From Serratia symbiotica (Periphyllus acericola) (GTDB lineage Bacteria > Pseudomonadota > Gammaproteobacteria > Enterobacterales > Enterobacteriaceae), in NCBI RefSeq assembly GCF_964019515.1, contig NZ_OZ026452.1, positions 496,001-560,000 of the forward strand: a DNA stretch of 64,000 nt, written 5' to 3'. The notes beneath the pieces were generated by a model. The model saw only the letters and a program-made list of their open reading frames with translations. It did no database searches and was not told the DNA's origin. The translations under genes were made by a program, and so were the position numbers. Positions 31,799 to 41,500 of the stretch are shown one piece after another. Position 1 is the stretch's first letter, and each line of letters starts with the position of its first letter.

Positions 31799-31971
31799 GT
31801 CTCTATGATACATCCCGGAATAGAGGAGTATCCGGCGAAAAATAGCCTACGCGGCGCTGGAAAGAGAAATTTAGTAGGCTATTTTGGTTTTGTGGCTGAG
31901 AAAGGGTTGCGGATACGGGTTATTACACCATTCCCGTCGTTTAGCTTTTAACGACAACCAAGGAGTGGACG

Positions 31972-32124
31972 ATGACCGCAACACACCACATGCTTTCTAC
32001 CGTCGCAGTACAAACAGTAAAACCCGCCGACAAAGATTATGAACTTCCTGATGGACACAGCCTGATGTTTTCCATCATGTCAACGCCAATTATTGCGGGT
32101 ATAAATCTCTTTCCGTCTGGCTAA
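31972..32124 (+). pseudogene. Fragment of a phage/island-type tyrosine integrase (N-terminal arm domain)
   Basis: A 50-codon frame reads MTATHHMLSTVAVQTVKP, ADKDYELPDGHSLMFSI and ends shortly after. The pattern of a start, an AV-(K/Q)-xxKPxDKDYxLxDGxGL stretch is typical of the arm-binding N terminus of P4-like integrases. No catalytic domain follows; the rest is lost. It lies just after a tRNA-Asp remnant, and such integrases use tRNA genes as targets. The family call is by eye from one short motif. Confidence 0.5.
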
Positions 32125-32171
32125 CGAAGTGTGAGGATTTTGTAACTGCTTGCTAAAATTGAGGGTTTACT

Positions 32172-32703
32172 ATGAGCACCTTGAGCACCTTAGGTTATGA
32201 GTTCGATAATTCTTTAGTGTCCAACGCCTTTGGTTTCTTGTGCTTTCCGCTGAATTTCATGCCTTACGACTGTAATGCAGAGTGGGTCATCACCGGTATT
32301 TCATTTGACATGGCTATTTCTGGCCGTACCGGTGGTCGCCATGGCCCAGTGGCGATCCGTCAGGTCTCCACCAACCTTGCCCGGTAAGGTAACCGCTGGC
32401 CGTGGCATTTCGATCTGCGTGATTGTCTGAATGTGGTTGACTGTGGCGATATCGTGTTCAACTTCGGTGACGCTCAGGATATGAGCGACAAATTACAAGC
32501 ACACGCAGAAAAACTGCTGATGTCCGGCAAGCACATGCTTTCTTTCGGCGGCGATCATTTCGTCACGCTGCCGTTGCTGAGCGCTCACGCTAAGCATGTC
32601 GGAAAGCTGGCGTTGGTACATTTTGACGCCCACACTGACACTTACGCCAATGGCAGCAAATATGACCACGGCACCATGTTCTTCCATGCGCCGAATGCAG
32701 AGT
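32172..32703 (+). pseudogene. speB: speB pseudogene (agmatinase), truncated
   Basis: The start [19 protein letters not shown] and the ligand segments [12 protein letters not shown] and [14 protein letters not shown] of the dimanganese agmatinase are readable. There is an in-frame TAA near 32384 (STNLAR-stop), and homology stops after [10 protein letters not shown], about 170 residues in, where sequence upstream of tktA begins. The C-terminal half with the remaining metal ligands is deleted. Agmatinase makes putrescine from agmatine. Confidence 0.92.
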
Positions 32704-32754
32704 CTGAGAAAATAGGAAACTTGACTGCTTTTTTAATCCGATTTGGAGTAAAAC

Positions 32755-34749
32755 ATGTCCTCTCGTAAAGAGCTTGCCAACGCCATCCGCGCACTCAGCA
32801 TGGACGCCGTACAAAAAGCAAATTCCGGCCATCCGGGGGCACCTATGGGGATGGCGGATATCGCTGAAGTGCTGTGGCTTGACTACCTAAACCACAACCC
32901 GACTAACCCGCTCTGGGCTGATCGCGATCGTTTTGTGTTGTCCAACGGTCACGGCTCCATGTTGATTTACAGCCTGCTGCACCTTACTGGCTATGACCTG
33001 CCGATGAGCGAGCTGAAAAACTTTCGCCAACTTCACTCCAAAACACCAGGCCACCCGGAATACGGCTATACTCCTGGCGTCGAAACCACCACCGGCCCAC
33101 TCGGCCAAGGTATCGCCAACGCCGTGGGTTTTGCCATTGCCGAACGCACGTTGGGCGCGCAGTTCAATCGCCCAGGTCAGAACATCGTTGACCACCGCAC
33201 TTACGCTTTTATGGGCGACGGCTGCATGATGGAAGGTATCTCACACGAAGTTTGTTCGCTGGCCGGTACGTTGAAGCTTGGCAAGTTGACTGCCTTTTAC
33301 GATGATAATGGCATATCCATTGATGGCCACGTCGATGGCTGGTTCACTGAGAATACTGCCGAGCGCTTTGAAGCTTATGGCTGGCATGTAGTGAGTAACG
33401 TCGACGGCCACAACCCGGACGCCATCAAGGCGGCGATTGAAGAAGCTCGCAGGTTCACCGACAAACCATCACTGCTGATGTGCAAAACCATCATCGGTTT
33501 CGGTTCACCGAACAAAGCGGGTAGCCATGACGTGCATGGTGCTGCGCTAGGTGCTGCTGAAGTGGCTGCGACCCGCGAACAGCTTGGCTGGAAATATGCC
33601 GCCTTCGAAATTCCGCAGGATATCTACGCCCAATGGGATGCGAAAGACGCTGGTCAGGCCAAAGAAGCTGCCTGGAATGATCGCTTCGCCGCTTACGCTA
33701 AAGCTTTCCCTGAGTTGGCTACTGAGTTCAAGCGCCGCATAAACGGCGAACTACCGGCTCACTGGCACGCCAAGGCGAAGGCATTCGTAGAAGGGTTACA
33801 AGCCAACCCGGCCAACATCGCCAGCCGCAAGGCGTCACAGAACGCGCTGGAAACCTACGGCAAGCTGCTACCGGAATTCCTCGGCGGTTCCGCTGATCTG
33901 GCACCGAGCAACCTAACCATGTGGTCCGGTTCTAAACCGCTGAACGTTGACCCTGCGGGCAACTACATTCACTACGGCGTGCGCGAATTCGGCATGACTG
34001 CCATCACCAACGGCATCGCGCTGCACGGTGGCTTCCTGCCGTACTCAGCGACCTTCCTGATGTTTGTTGAATATGCCCGCAACGCGGTGCGCATGGCGGC
34101 GCTGATGAAATTGCACAACCTATTCGTATACACCCATGACTCAATCGGCCTGGGGGAAGACGGCCCGACTCACCAGCCGGTAGAGCAGTTGGCCAGCTTA
34201 CGTGTGACTCCAAACATGAGCACCTGGCGTCCATGTGATCAGGTGGAATCAGCGATTGCCTGGCAGTACGGCATCGAGCGCAACGATGGTCCGACAACGC
34301 TGGTGTTCTCGCGCCAGAATTTGGCCCAGCAGCCGCGTACCGCAGAGCAGTTGGCGAACGTGTACCGTGGCGGCTACGTGCTGAAGGATTGCACTGGCAC
34401 GCCGGAAGTTATCTTGATTGCCACCGGCTCGGAAGTAGGCATCACGGTGGAAGCGGCGGACAAACTGACAGCAGCTGGCCACAAAGTGCGCGTGGTGTCA
34501 ATGCCCTCGACCGATGTGTTCGACAAGCAGAATGCCGCCTACCGTGAATCGGTACTGCCAGCGGCGGCGAAGGCTCGCGTGGCGGTGGAGGCGGGTATTG
34601 CGGATTACTGGTACAAGTACGTGGGTCTGAATGGTGTCATCGTCGGTATGACCACCTTCGGTGAGTCAGCGCAAGCAGAGCAGCTATTTAAAGAGTTCGG
34701 CTTCACCGTGGATAACGTGGTGGCTAAGGCGCAGGCACTGCTGAAGTAA
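32755..34749 (+). CDS. tktA: Transketolase
   Basis: The 664-residue enzyme moves two-carbon units between sugar phosphates in the pentose phosphate pathway, using thiamine diphosphate. The N-terminal [11 protein letters not shown], the ThDP signature ([12 protein letters not shown], then DNGISIDG) and the later glutamate region ([17 protein letters not shown]) are all present. Length is one more than in E. coli and no damage is visible. It links glycolysis genes around it (pgk, fbaA) to pentose synthesis. Confidence 0.98.
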   Translation: MSSRKELANAIRALSMDAVQKANSGHPGAPMGMADIAEVLWLDYLNHNPTNPLWADRDRFVLSNGHGSMLIYSLLHLTGYDLPMSELKNFRQLHSKTPGHPEYGYTPGVETTTGPLGQGIANAVGFAIAERTLGAQFNRPGQNIVDHRTYAFMGDGCMMEGISHEVCSLAGTLKLGKLTAFYDDNGISIDGHVDGWFTENTAERFEAYGWHVVSNVDGHNPDAIKAAIEEARRFTDKPSLLMCKTIIGFGSPNKAGSHDVHGAALGAAEVAATREQLGWKYAAFEIPQDIYAQWDAKDAGQAKEAAWNDRFAAYAKAFPELATEFKRRINGELPAHWHAKAKAFVEGLQANPANIASRKASQNALETYGKLLPEFLGGSADLAPSNLTMWSGSKPLNVDPAGNYIHYGVREFGMTAITNGIALHGGFLPYSATFLMFVEYARNAVRMAALMKLHNLFVYTHDSIGLGEDGPTHQPVEQLASLRVTPNMSTWRPCDQVESAIAWQYGIERNDGPTTLVFSRQNLAQQPRTAEQLANVYRGGYVLKDCTGTPEVILIATGSEVGITVEAADKLTAAGHKVRVVSMPSTDVFDKQNAAYRESVLPAAAKARVAVEAGIADYWYKYVGLNGVIVGMTTFGESAQAEQLFKEFGFTVDNVVAKAQALLK

Positions 34750-34823
34750 AGTGCCATCGCATTACCCATGACAACGCCTGGCAATGCCGTTGAGTTAAGG
34801 CGCCCCTTAATCTACGCCACTAT

Positions 34824-34855
34824 AACGGCTTCCATATTAAGGGAGCCGTTTTTTT
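34824..34855 (+). terminator. Terminator after tktA
   Basis: AACGGCTTCC and GGGAGCCGTT pair as a 10-bp stem (one G-T pair) around a 7-base loop and are followed by seven T. It lies 75 bases after the tktA stop. Confidence 0.85.
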
Positions 34856-34917
34856 ATCCGCACCGCTAATCTTTCCCACCACCGCCTTGAGCCAAAATCT
34901 GAGCCAGATCATCTTAG

Positions 34918-35061
34918 AGCCTATCCCATTAGGCTGTTTTATTTGCCATTTATGGCCCTGGGCAGTGCTTACCATCCTCACGAACTCCTTGTATGATGCG
35001 GTTGTTGCGTGCTGTCCGTGTGCCGACTGGTTGAAACAATGCATGCCTACTGGGATAGGCT
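34918..35061 (-). repeat. Dispersed ~143-bp repeat, copy A
   Basis: Both ends are short hairpins (AGCCTATCCCATTAGGCT and GCCTACTGGGATAGGCT) that are also inverted to each other. The complement of this block aligns over its whole length with 50438-50580, sharing TCGTGAGGATGGT, AGCACTGCC and GGCCATAA. It has no open frame and lies between the tktA terminator and the epd remnant. Not ERIC and not the IS. Family name unknown to me. Confidence 0.8.
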
Positions 35062-35139
35062 ATTATTCTGGTAAAACGCAGCTTCGGCTGCTCAGCGTAT
35101 TTGCTGCGTCTGTTCCTTTTACAAACACTTTGGTTTATG

Positions 35140-35700
35140 CTCGGCTGAAGCGTTTCAGTTCGTGTGCTATACAGCAGAAGCGCCAGGGTGGCGGCGGTGA
35201 TATCCTGACGAACAGAATAAATCAGGCAGGTACCGTTTGCCCATGCGGGTAGCAACGACTGCACACCACTTTCGTGTTTGGTGCCAACTAGCAGGCAGCG
35301 CATAATGCACCCCCATTGTATTATTCCCTTGATCAAACTCTCAGTGGGTTAGTGGGGGCCTACAGTATCGAGGCGGGTACCGTGACTATCGAACACTCCG
35401 CCATGAACGATCAGCAGGCGGTATAAGTCTATCACCGGAACTTGTGGCGTAACAGCAGGCGGATCTTTTCCTGATATAGTTGATTAGACGCAATGGCTAA
35501 GACCAATGAGTCCTGATTGGTTTTAACCTTGACCCGCACTGCGCAGTACGGTTGTCGATGGTATAAGCCCCGGTTAAGGTTTGGGCTAAGTGTGATAAGG
35601 AATAGGGCTTTGCCAAAGGGTGCTGGATAAAACACGGGCAATGGCCGCTTGCATCAGCACTAGCTGGTGCGCTACTCAGGCAACGTTATAGAGAATCAAC
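35140..35700 (+). pseudogene. epd: epd pseudogene (erythrose-4-phosphate dehydrogenase)
   Basis: Only scattered frames remain: HAGSND, VFGAN-stop-QAAHNA, HCIIPLIKL (the active-site NCIIP segment), AGTVTIEHSAMNDQQAV-stop and a C-terminal KVWAKCDKE-stop-GFAK. They occur in the right order in Epd and with many shifts and stops. Epd makes 4-phosphoerythronate for pyridoxal phosphate synthesis and lies before pgk in enterics. The N-terminal NAD site is not recognisable; boundaries are approximate. Confidence 0.8.
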
Positions 35701-35718
35701 AAAAATAGAGGTTTCACT

Positions 35719-36882
35719 ATGTCTATAATTAAGATGTCCGATTTGGATCTGGCGGGTAAACGCATTCTGATCCGTTCCGATCTCAACGTACCAGTGAAAG
35801 ACGGTAAAGTGACTTCCGATGCACGTATTCGTGCCTCCTTGCCTACTATTGAAGCTGCGCTGAAACAAGGCGCTCGCGTAATGGTAACTTCCCACTTGGG
35901 GCGTCCTAATGAAGGTGAATACAACGAAGAACTCTCCCTGCTGCCAGTGGTCAATTACCTGAAATGGCATCTGAAATCGCCGGTACGTCTGACGAAGGAT
36001 TATCTGGATGGCGTGGACGTCGCAGAAGGCGAGTTGGTGGTATTGGAAAACGTCCGTTTCAACAAGGGTGAGAAAAAAGACGACGAAACCCTGTCGAAGA
36101 AATATGCGGCACTGTGTGACGTGTATGTGATGGACGCTTTCGGCACTGCACATCGCGCACAGGCCTCTACCCACGGAGTGGGCAAATTCGCCCCGGTAGC
36201 CTGTGCTGGCCCGCTGCTATCTGCCGAGTTGGAAGCGCTGGGCAAGGCGCTGGGCAACCCGACTCGACCGATGGTCGCTATCGCTGGCGGCTCTAAAGTC
36301 TCCACCAAACTGACGGTGCTGGACTCGCTGTCCAAAATCGCCGATCAGTTGATCGTCGGTGGCGGCATCGCCAACACCTTCGTGGCGGCACAGGGTAACA
36401 ATGTAGGCCAGTCCCTGTATGAGCCGGATCTAATCCCAAATGCGCAGAACCTTCTGAAAACCTGTGATATTCCGGTACCAACCGATATACGCGTAGCGAC
36501 TGAGTTCTCTGAAACTGCCGCAGCCACCGTGAAGCAAGCCAACGAGATCAAGGATAATGAGCAAATTCTGGATATGGGTGATGTCTCTGCTGAGCGCCTA
36601 GCCGTTATCCTGAAGAACGCCAAAACCATTCTTTGGAATGGCCCAGTCGGCGTATTCGAGTTCCCTAATTTCCGTAAGGGAACCGAGATCGTCGCCCGTG
36701 CAATTGCTGATAGCGCAGCCTTTTCTATCGCGGGTGGCGGCGACACTTTGGCAGCAATTGATCTGTTCGGTATCGCTGACAAAATTTCCTATATTTCCAC
36801 TGGCGGTGGCGCTTTCCTCGAATTTGTTGAAGGGAAGCCATTGCCAGCGGTTGTGATGCTGGAAGAACGTGCTAAGCAGTAA
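35719..36882 (+). CDS. pgk: Phosphoglycerate kinase
   Basis: The 387-residue monomer makes ATP from 1,3-bisphosphoglycerate in glycolysis. The N-terminal substrate motif ([23 protein letters not shown]) and the nucleotide-binding C-terminal region ([32 protein letters not shown]) are intact. Length equals E. coli. It keeps the enteric neighbourhood epd-pgk-fbaA although epd is dead, so transcription may start downstream of the old epd promoter. Confidence 0.98.
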   Translation: MSIIKMSDLDLAGKRILIRSDLNVPVKDGKVTSDARIRASLPTIEAALKQGARVMVTSHLGRPNEGEYNEELSLLPVVNYLKWHLKSPVRLTKDYLDGVDVAEGELVVLENVRFNKGEKKDDETLSKKYAALCDVYVMDAFGTAHRAQASTHGVGKFAPVACAGPLLSAELEALGKALGNPTRPMVAIAGGSKVSTKLTVLDSLSKIADQLIVGGGIANTFVAAQGNNVGQSLYEPDLIPNAQNLLKTCDIPVPTDIRVATEFSETAAATVKQANEIKDNEQILDMGDVSAERLAVILKNAKTILWNGPVGVFEFPNFRKGTEIVARAIADSAAFSIAGGGDTLAAIDLFGIADKISYISTGGGAFLEFVEGKPLPAVVMLEERAKQ

Positions 36883-36969
36883 TTCAGGCAATGGGAGGCG
36901 GAATGCCCGTTGGTATTATAATGCGCGGTAACGGCAGCACGGCGTGAAAAAAATCGATTTACCTCTACC

Positions 36970-37013
36970 TTATGTCTATAGCGGATAAAACTTATGTCTA
37001 TAGCCGATAAAAC
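36970..37013 (+). repeat. 22-bp tandem duplication upstream of fbaA
   Basis: Units 36970-36991 and 36992-37013 (TTATGTCTATAGCSGATAAAAC) differ by one base. The second unit creates an ATG at 36994 in frame with fbaA, giving a possible 11-residue extension, but it has no ribosome site. Confidence 0.9.
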
Positions 37014-37026
37014 AGGGCAAAGTCAC

Positions 37027-38106
37027 ATGTCTAGAATTTTTGATTTCGTAAAACCAGGTGTCATCACCGGCGATGACGTTCAGAAAGTATTCGCAGTAGC
37101 CAAAGAGAATAACTTTGCGCTGCCAGCAGTGAATTGCGTGGGTACTGACTCCATCAACGCGGTATTGGAAACAGCAGCGAAAGTGTGTGCACCGGTGATC
37201 GTGCAGTTTTCTAACGGCGGTGCCGCGTTTATCGCTGGCAAAGGCGTTAAGACGGATGTTCCACAGGTGGCCGCGATCCTGGGGGCAATCTCCGGGGCGC
37301 ATCATGTCCACCTAATGGCTGAGCATTACGGCGTGCCGGTTATTCTGCACACCGACCATTGTGCCAAGAAACTACTGCCATGGTTGGATGGCCTACTTGA
37401 CGCTGGCGAGAAAAATTTCGCCGCGACTGGCAAACCGTTGTTCTCTTCCCACATGATCGACTTGTCTGAAAAATCCCTAGAAGAAAACATCGCGATTTGC
37501 AGCCAGTATCTGGCTCGCATGGCGAAGATCGGCATGACATTGGAAATCGAACTGGGCTGTACCGGCGGTGAAGAAGATGGCGTCGATAACAGCCATATGG
37601 ATGCATCCGCGCTATACACCCAGCCGGAAGACGTGGCTTATGCCTACGAAAAAATGCACGCAATCAGTCCACGTTTCACCATCGCCGCTTCGTTCGGCAA
37701 CGTGCATGGCGTGTACAAGTTAGGTAACGTCAAACTGACTCCGACTATCCTGCGTGATTCTCAGGACTACGTATCCAAGAAATACCACCTGCCGCACAAC
37801 AGCTTGAACTTTGTGTTCCACGGCGGTTCCGGCTCTACCAACGCAGAAATCAAAGAGTCCGTCAGCTACGGTGTGATCAAGATGAATATTGATACCGACA
37901 CCCAATGGGCGACTTGGGATGGCATCTTACAGTATTACAAAGCCAACGAAGCTTACCTACAAAGTCAACTGGGCAACCCCGAAGGTGCTGATCAGCCGAA
38001 CAAAAAATATTATGATCCACGTGTATGGCTGCATGCAGCACAGACCAACATGGTGGCTCGTTTGGAGCAGGCTTTCAAAGATTTGAATGCGGTAGACGTT
38101 CTTTGA
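37027..38106 (+). CDS. fbaA: Class II fructose-1,6-bisphosphate aldolase
   Basis: The 359-residue zinc aldolase splits fructose bisphosphate into two triose phosphates. Zinc and substrate residues are visible in LHTDHCAKKLLPWLD, ELGCTGGEEDGVDN, FGNVHGVYKLGNV and FVFHGGSGST. The start MSRIFDFVKPGVITG at 37027 matches the family; an in-frame ATG at 36994 lies in a tandem duplication and is not preferred. Intact and the same length as in E. coli. Confidence 0.98.
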   Translation: MSRIFDFVKPGVITGDDVQKVFAVAKENNFALPAVNCVGTDSINAVLETAAKVCAPVIVQFSNGGAAFIAGKGVKTDVPQVAAILGAISGAHHVHLMAEHYGVPVILHTDHCAKKLLPWLDGLLDAGEKNFAATGKPLFSSHMIDLSEKSLEENIAICSQYLARMAKIGMTLEIELGCTGGEEDGVDNSHMDASALYTQPEDVAYAYEKMHAISPRFTIAASFGNVHGVYKLGNVKLTPTILRDSQDYVSKKYHLPHNSLNFVFHGGSGSTNAEIKESVSYGVIKMNIDTDTQWATWDGILQYYKANEAYLQSQLGNPEGADQPNKKYYDPRVWLHAAQTNMVARLEQAFKDLNAVDVL

Positions 38107-38133
38107 GTTTCGGCTAACTGTTTCAAAACATAC

Positions 38134-38162
38134 CAGGCTCCCTAATGGGAGCCTGTTTTTTT
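38134..38162 (+). terminator. Terminator after fbaA
   Basis: A perfect 9-bp stem CAGGCTCCC / GGGAGCCTG with loop TAAT and seven T follows, 28 bases after the fbaA stop. Confidence 0.95.
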
Positions 38163-38802
38163 CAGCCCAATAGACCGGCACCAACGTTAATTGATAGCCC
38201 CAGAATCGCCATATTGAACACGAAGGAGATCACCGAATTCAGCAGAGTGATCTTCCGTACCTCTACCTTGCCGAATGCCACATCGGCTGTTTGTAACGCC
38301 ACCGCGATGGTGAACGAGAAATAGGCGAAGTCTAGATAGGTCGGTTCGGTAAGGTTGCCGGGAAACAGCAGTGGCAATGGGGCTTGTGACGCACTCCGGC
38401 AGTAAAATTGATGGGCGTAATGAATGGTAAAGGCGGTTGGCAGCAGTAGCCAAGATACCGACAATGTGGTGCCGGTCAACGCTAGATGCAGGGTTTTCAG
38501 CGAGTTGCTGGCTTGTTTGGCGATGCTCTGTTCAAACAGAATCGCTAGTGTGCTGACCAGACAACTAATGCTGACCAGCGCCAACACTATGCTGGCGCTT
38601 TCATCCTGCGTGCGGGCGTGCTTTCGCCAGAGAAACAGCAAGTCAAGCCAAGCGAGCACGTTCCAACCGATCATCTCATCAGCCTTTGCAGCAGCGAAAA
38701 CTGTAAAGGTAGTAGCAGTGCGCACAGCAGTCCTGCGACAACAGAGAACAGTAGTCTAGGCCTAACCTGCCATTAGTGCCGAAATGAGGAACGGATATGC
38801 AT
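38162..38802 (-). pseudogene. DUF1345 membrane protein pseudogene
   Basis: Hydrophobic segments such as LALVSISCLVSTLAILFEQ, TYLDFAYFSFTIAVALQT and FVFNMAILGLSINVGAGLLG match the DUF1345 family of inner membrane proteins (function unknown). The N terminus (from MHIRSSFRH at 38802) has a TAA, then VAGLLCALLLPLQFSLLQ in one frame and IGWNVLAWLDLLFLW in another, so a frameshift and apparently a deletion near 38610 break it. An open stretch of 187 codons survives but lacks a proper start. Confidence 0.7.
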
Positions 38803-39037
38803 GGTGGATGAGTTCCTAGTCTTAAAAAAATGCGAGTGCTGTTTTAGCATAGAAGAAACAAGCCATAGTTACGGTTATTTTTAACGCTTACGGTTGGCCT
38901 TAGTTAACCTTAGAGGGTGGTTTCCGGCTGGCATCCTAGACTCGTTGTCTTTCAAGCTGCAATTTGAAATCCTTTGGGTCGGTGTCGGCATACTTTTGCG
39001 CATTTATCCCTACAGGGACAGAGATAGGACGACACGA

Positions 39038-39828
39038 ATGAAAGATTTGAATGTATTAGACGGCCTGCACGGTGCGGGAGATTGGTTGGTGAATAACCAG
39101 GACTTGTTGATCCAGTACGCGGTGAACATTGTCGCCGCTATTGCTATCCTGGTCATAGGTTCGATCGCCGCACGCGTGGCCAGCAATATGGTAAACCGCG
39201 TGTGAAGTTCGTGGCATTGATACCACGATCGCGGGCTTCCTGTCGGCGCTGGTGCGCTACGGTGTGCTGTCATTCACCTTTCGCGGTGTTGGGGCGTGTA
39301 GGCGTGTAGACCACATCGATGATCGCTTTGCTGGTTGCCGCTGGTTTGGCTGTTGGTTTGGCGCTGCCAGGTTTGCTGTCCAACTTTGCTGCTGGCGTGT
39401 TGCTGGTGATCTTCCGTCCACTGCGTGTAGGTGAATACGTTGATCTGGGCGGCGTGGCCGGCACCGGCGATAACAAAATCACTGTAGTGCCCAACGGTAA
39501 AGTCATCGCTGGCAATATTATTAACTACTCACGTGAGCCGAACCGCCGTGTAGATATCGTAGTGGGTGTAGGCTACCACGCCGATATCGACTTGGTGAAG
39601 AAAGTACTGGGCGATGTGATTGCTGCCGACAAGCGCATATCTGCATGCCAAGGGCGTGATTGTGCGTCTGAACTAAATGGCACCATCCTCGCTGAACTCT
39701 ATCACCCGTTCATGGACTACCACCGCAGAGTATTAGAACGTGTACTTCGATCTGATGGAAAATTTCAAGCGCGCGCTGGATGCCAACAACATCAATTGTA
39801 TCTTAACGCAGACGCGAAAGTGGAGTAA
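39038..39828 (+). pseudogene. mscS: mscS pseudogene (small-conductance mechanosensitive channel)
   Basis: The start [18 protein letters not shown] and the first membrane helix are readable, then a TGA after SNMVNRV (near 39203). Frameshifts follow, with ASCRRWCATV replacing the helix 2 region and the pore helix [20 protein letters not shown] in another frame after a TAG. The beta domain has a deletion at [17 protein letters not shown], and the C terminus is shifted again. MscS releases solutes during osmotic downshock. Confidence 0.9.
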
Positions 39829-39884
39829 GCAGCAGGGGGCCTCAGTTCCATTTTTGTTGGTACAGCTTGTTATAAGGAGACAAT

Positions 39885-40566
39885 GTGAAGCTTACAACAT
39901 TGACTATGGCCGAATTGGTTGGATGGGGAACCTTGCCGCTGGCATTGTCGGCAGCTGAAGTGCCAGAAGGCTCACTTCTGGCACCGCCAACGTGGAGGCG
40001 ATACCTGATTGGCGATCGAAGTCAGCGCATCCTCCAAAGACGCAGTACAGGCCAAGTAGCAGGTGGGTGAGCGCGTAGCGTAATACGTCGATTTCTTACA
40101 GAAAAATAACATCAAGAAGCAAGATATCAGTGCTGCCAATCTGTGTACCCAACTGGAATACGATTACCTGAAAACCTGCGAGTCGGTGTTGAAAGGTTAC
40201 CGTGCCGTGCGCCAGGTTCAGGTTACATTGCGTCAATTAGATAAGCTGAATGCGCTACTGGATGGTGCACTGAAAGCAGGCCTGAATGAGATCCGCGCGG
40301 TTGAATTGGGTGTTGCCCAGCCGGGTGTCTATCGTGAGCAAGCAGGCCAGCAGGCCGCCTCGCTGTTGAAGGGCTTTAACGCTAAATTGTGGCCGGTTTA
40401 CAGCAATCGCTATCATGTGGTTAACGACCAGCCGATGCCGATGATACGCATGTACAAAGCAGATGAGGGAAGCGACGTAGCTCACACCTATGAACAGCAA
40501 AGCATTCACTTTGACCATCAGGCAGTTGTGGTATTCAAATTGCAGCGTAACGCCGCCGCGCAGTAG
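39885..40566 (+). pseudogene. yggE: yggE pseudogene (SIMPL-domain periplasmic protein)
   Basis: From a GTG with an AAGGAG ribosome site at 39874-39879 a signal-like start (KLTTLTMAELVGWGTLPLAL) is readable, then stops and shifts. From 40186 one frame is open: LKGYRAVRQVQVTLRQLDKLNALL to IHFDHQAVVVFKLQRNAAAQ, with a deletion before SLLKGFNAKLWPVYSN. It matches YggE, an oxidative-stress related protein of unclear activity. Confidence 0.85.
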
Positions 40567-40606
40567 CAGTAAAGGCAAAAAGGCTCGCCGCAGAGAACCT
40601 TGTCGT

Positions 40607-41399
40607 CTAATCCTGGCGCAGCACTCGGCTCCCGTGATCTACCAGTGCATCGGTCACTTTGCGCATCATGCGACTTTCCGGCGCAAAGCGATGCCAAAAC
40701 AGCATGCGGCGCTGGTACAGTCCCGGAGTTAGATCGATCAACTCGCCTGACTCAAGTTTTTTCTCAAAGTTCGAAGTTCTGCTGTAGGAAAACCTGATGC
40801 ATATCGTCGAGATGGTCGAATGCCACTACCGGTGATTTCAGTAAGTCGGAGCGGGTGACGCCGTTAGGGAAATAACGTTCGGCGAAGCCCTTTGAGGCGA
40901 CAAAAAAATAGTCTAACGCGCCGAAGCGATCCACCAGGCAGCTTGGTAGTGGCTGCGGTTGAATACTTACCGCCCCCACCACTTCGCCTCGGCGTAGCCG
41001 CTCTTGGGTGCGTGTTTCATCTTCCACTTGCAGGTTCAGGCGGATGGGCGAAGTCGCGAGTACCGGTTTCAATGCTGGTAGCAGCCAAGTAGCCAGACTG
41101 TCGGCGTTGACCGCCAACGACAGCAGCAGGGGGGCATCGATGCCAGTGTCGTTGCCCAGCCACTCCTCTTCCAACAGTTCTACCTGATGCAACAGTGCCA
41201 GCAGCTTTTGCCCCTGTTCGGTAGAGCGTGGCGGCACAGTACGCACCAACAGCGGCTGGCCGAACAGATTTTCCAGTTGTTTAATGCGTTGGGATACCGC
41301 TGATTGCGTGATACAAATCTTTTGTGCGGTGCGCTCAAAGCCGCGCTCACGGATCACCGCGTCCAGCGCTTGCAGCGTTCGATAGTCTGGGCGTTTCAT
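40607..41399 (-). pseudogene. argP: argP (iciA) pseudogene, LysR regulator of arginine/lysine genes
   Basis: The first 211 codons ([20 protein letters not shown] to [12 protein letters not shown]) include the intact helix-turn-helix. Then about 50 residues are missing with a shift, and the tail [20 protein letters not shown] to HGSRVLRQD continues in another frame to the stop at 40607. The missing part belongs to the effector-binding domain. ArgP controls argO and other genes. It converges on yggE. Confidence 0.88.
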
Positions 41400-41500
41400 C
41401 GGAAAAGATATCTCTTAAATTAAATCGATATCGGCACACTATGCCACATTTTGCGCGTTGCGTAGGGGTAAAAATCGTAGGAGTAGTTTGCCGTTGGGTG

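Noticed and set aside
34950..35336. A 128-codon open frame on the minus strand.
   Set aside because: It spans the dispersed repeat and the epd remnant and resembles no family I know; it is antisense to recognisable epd pieces.
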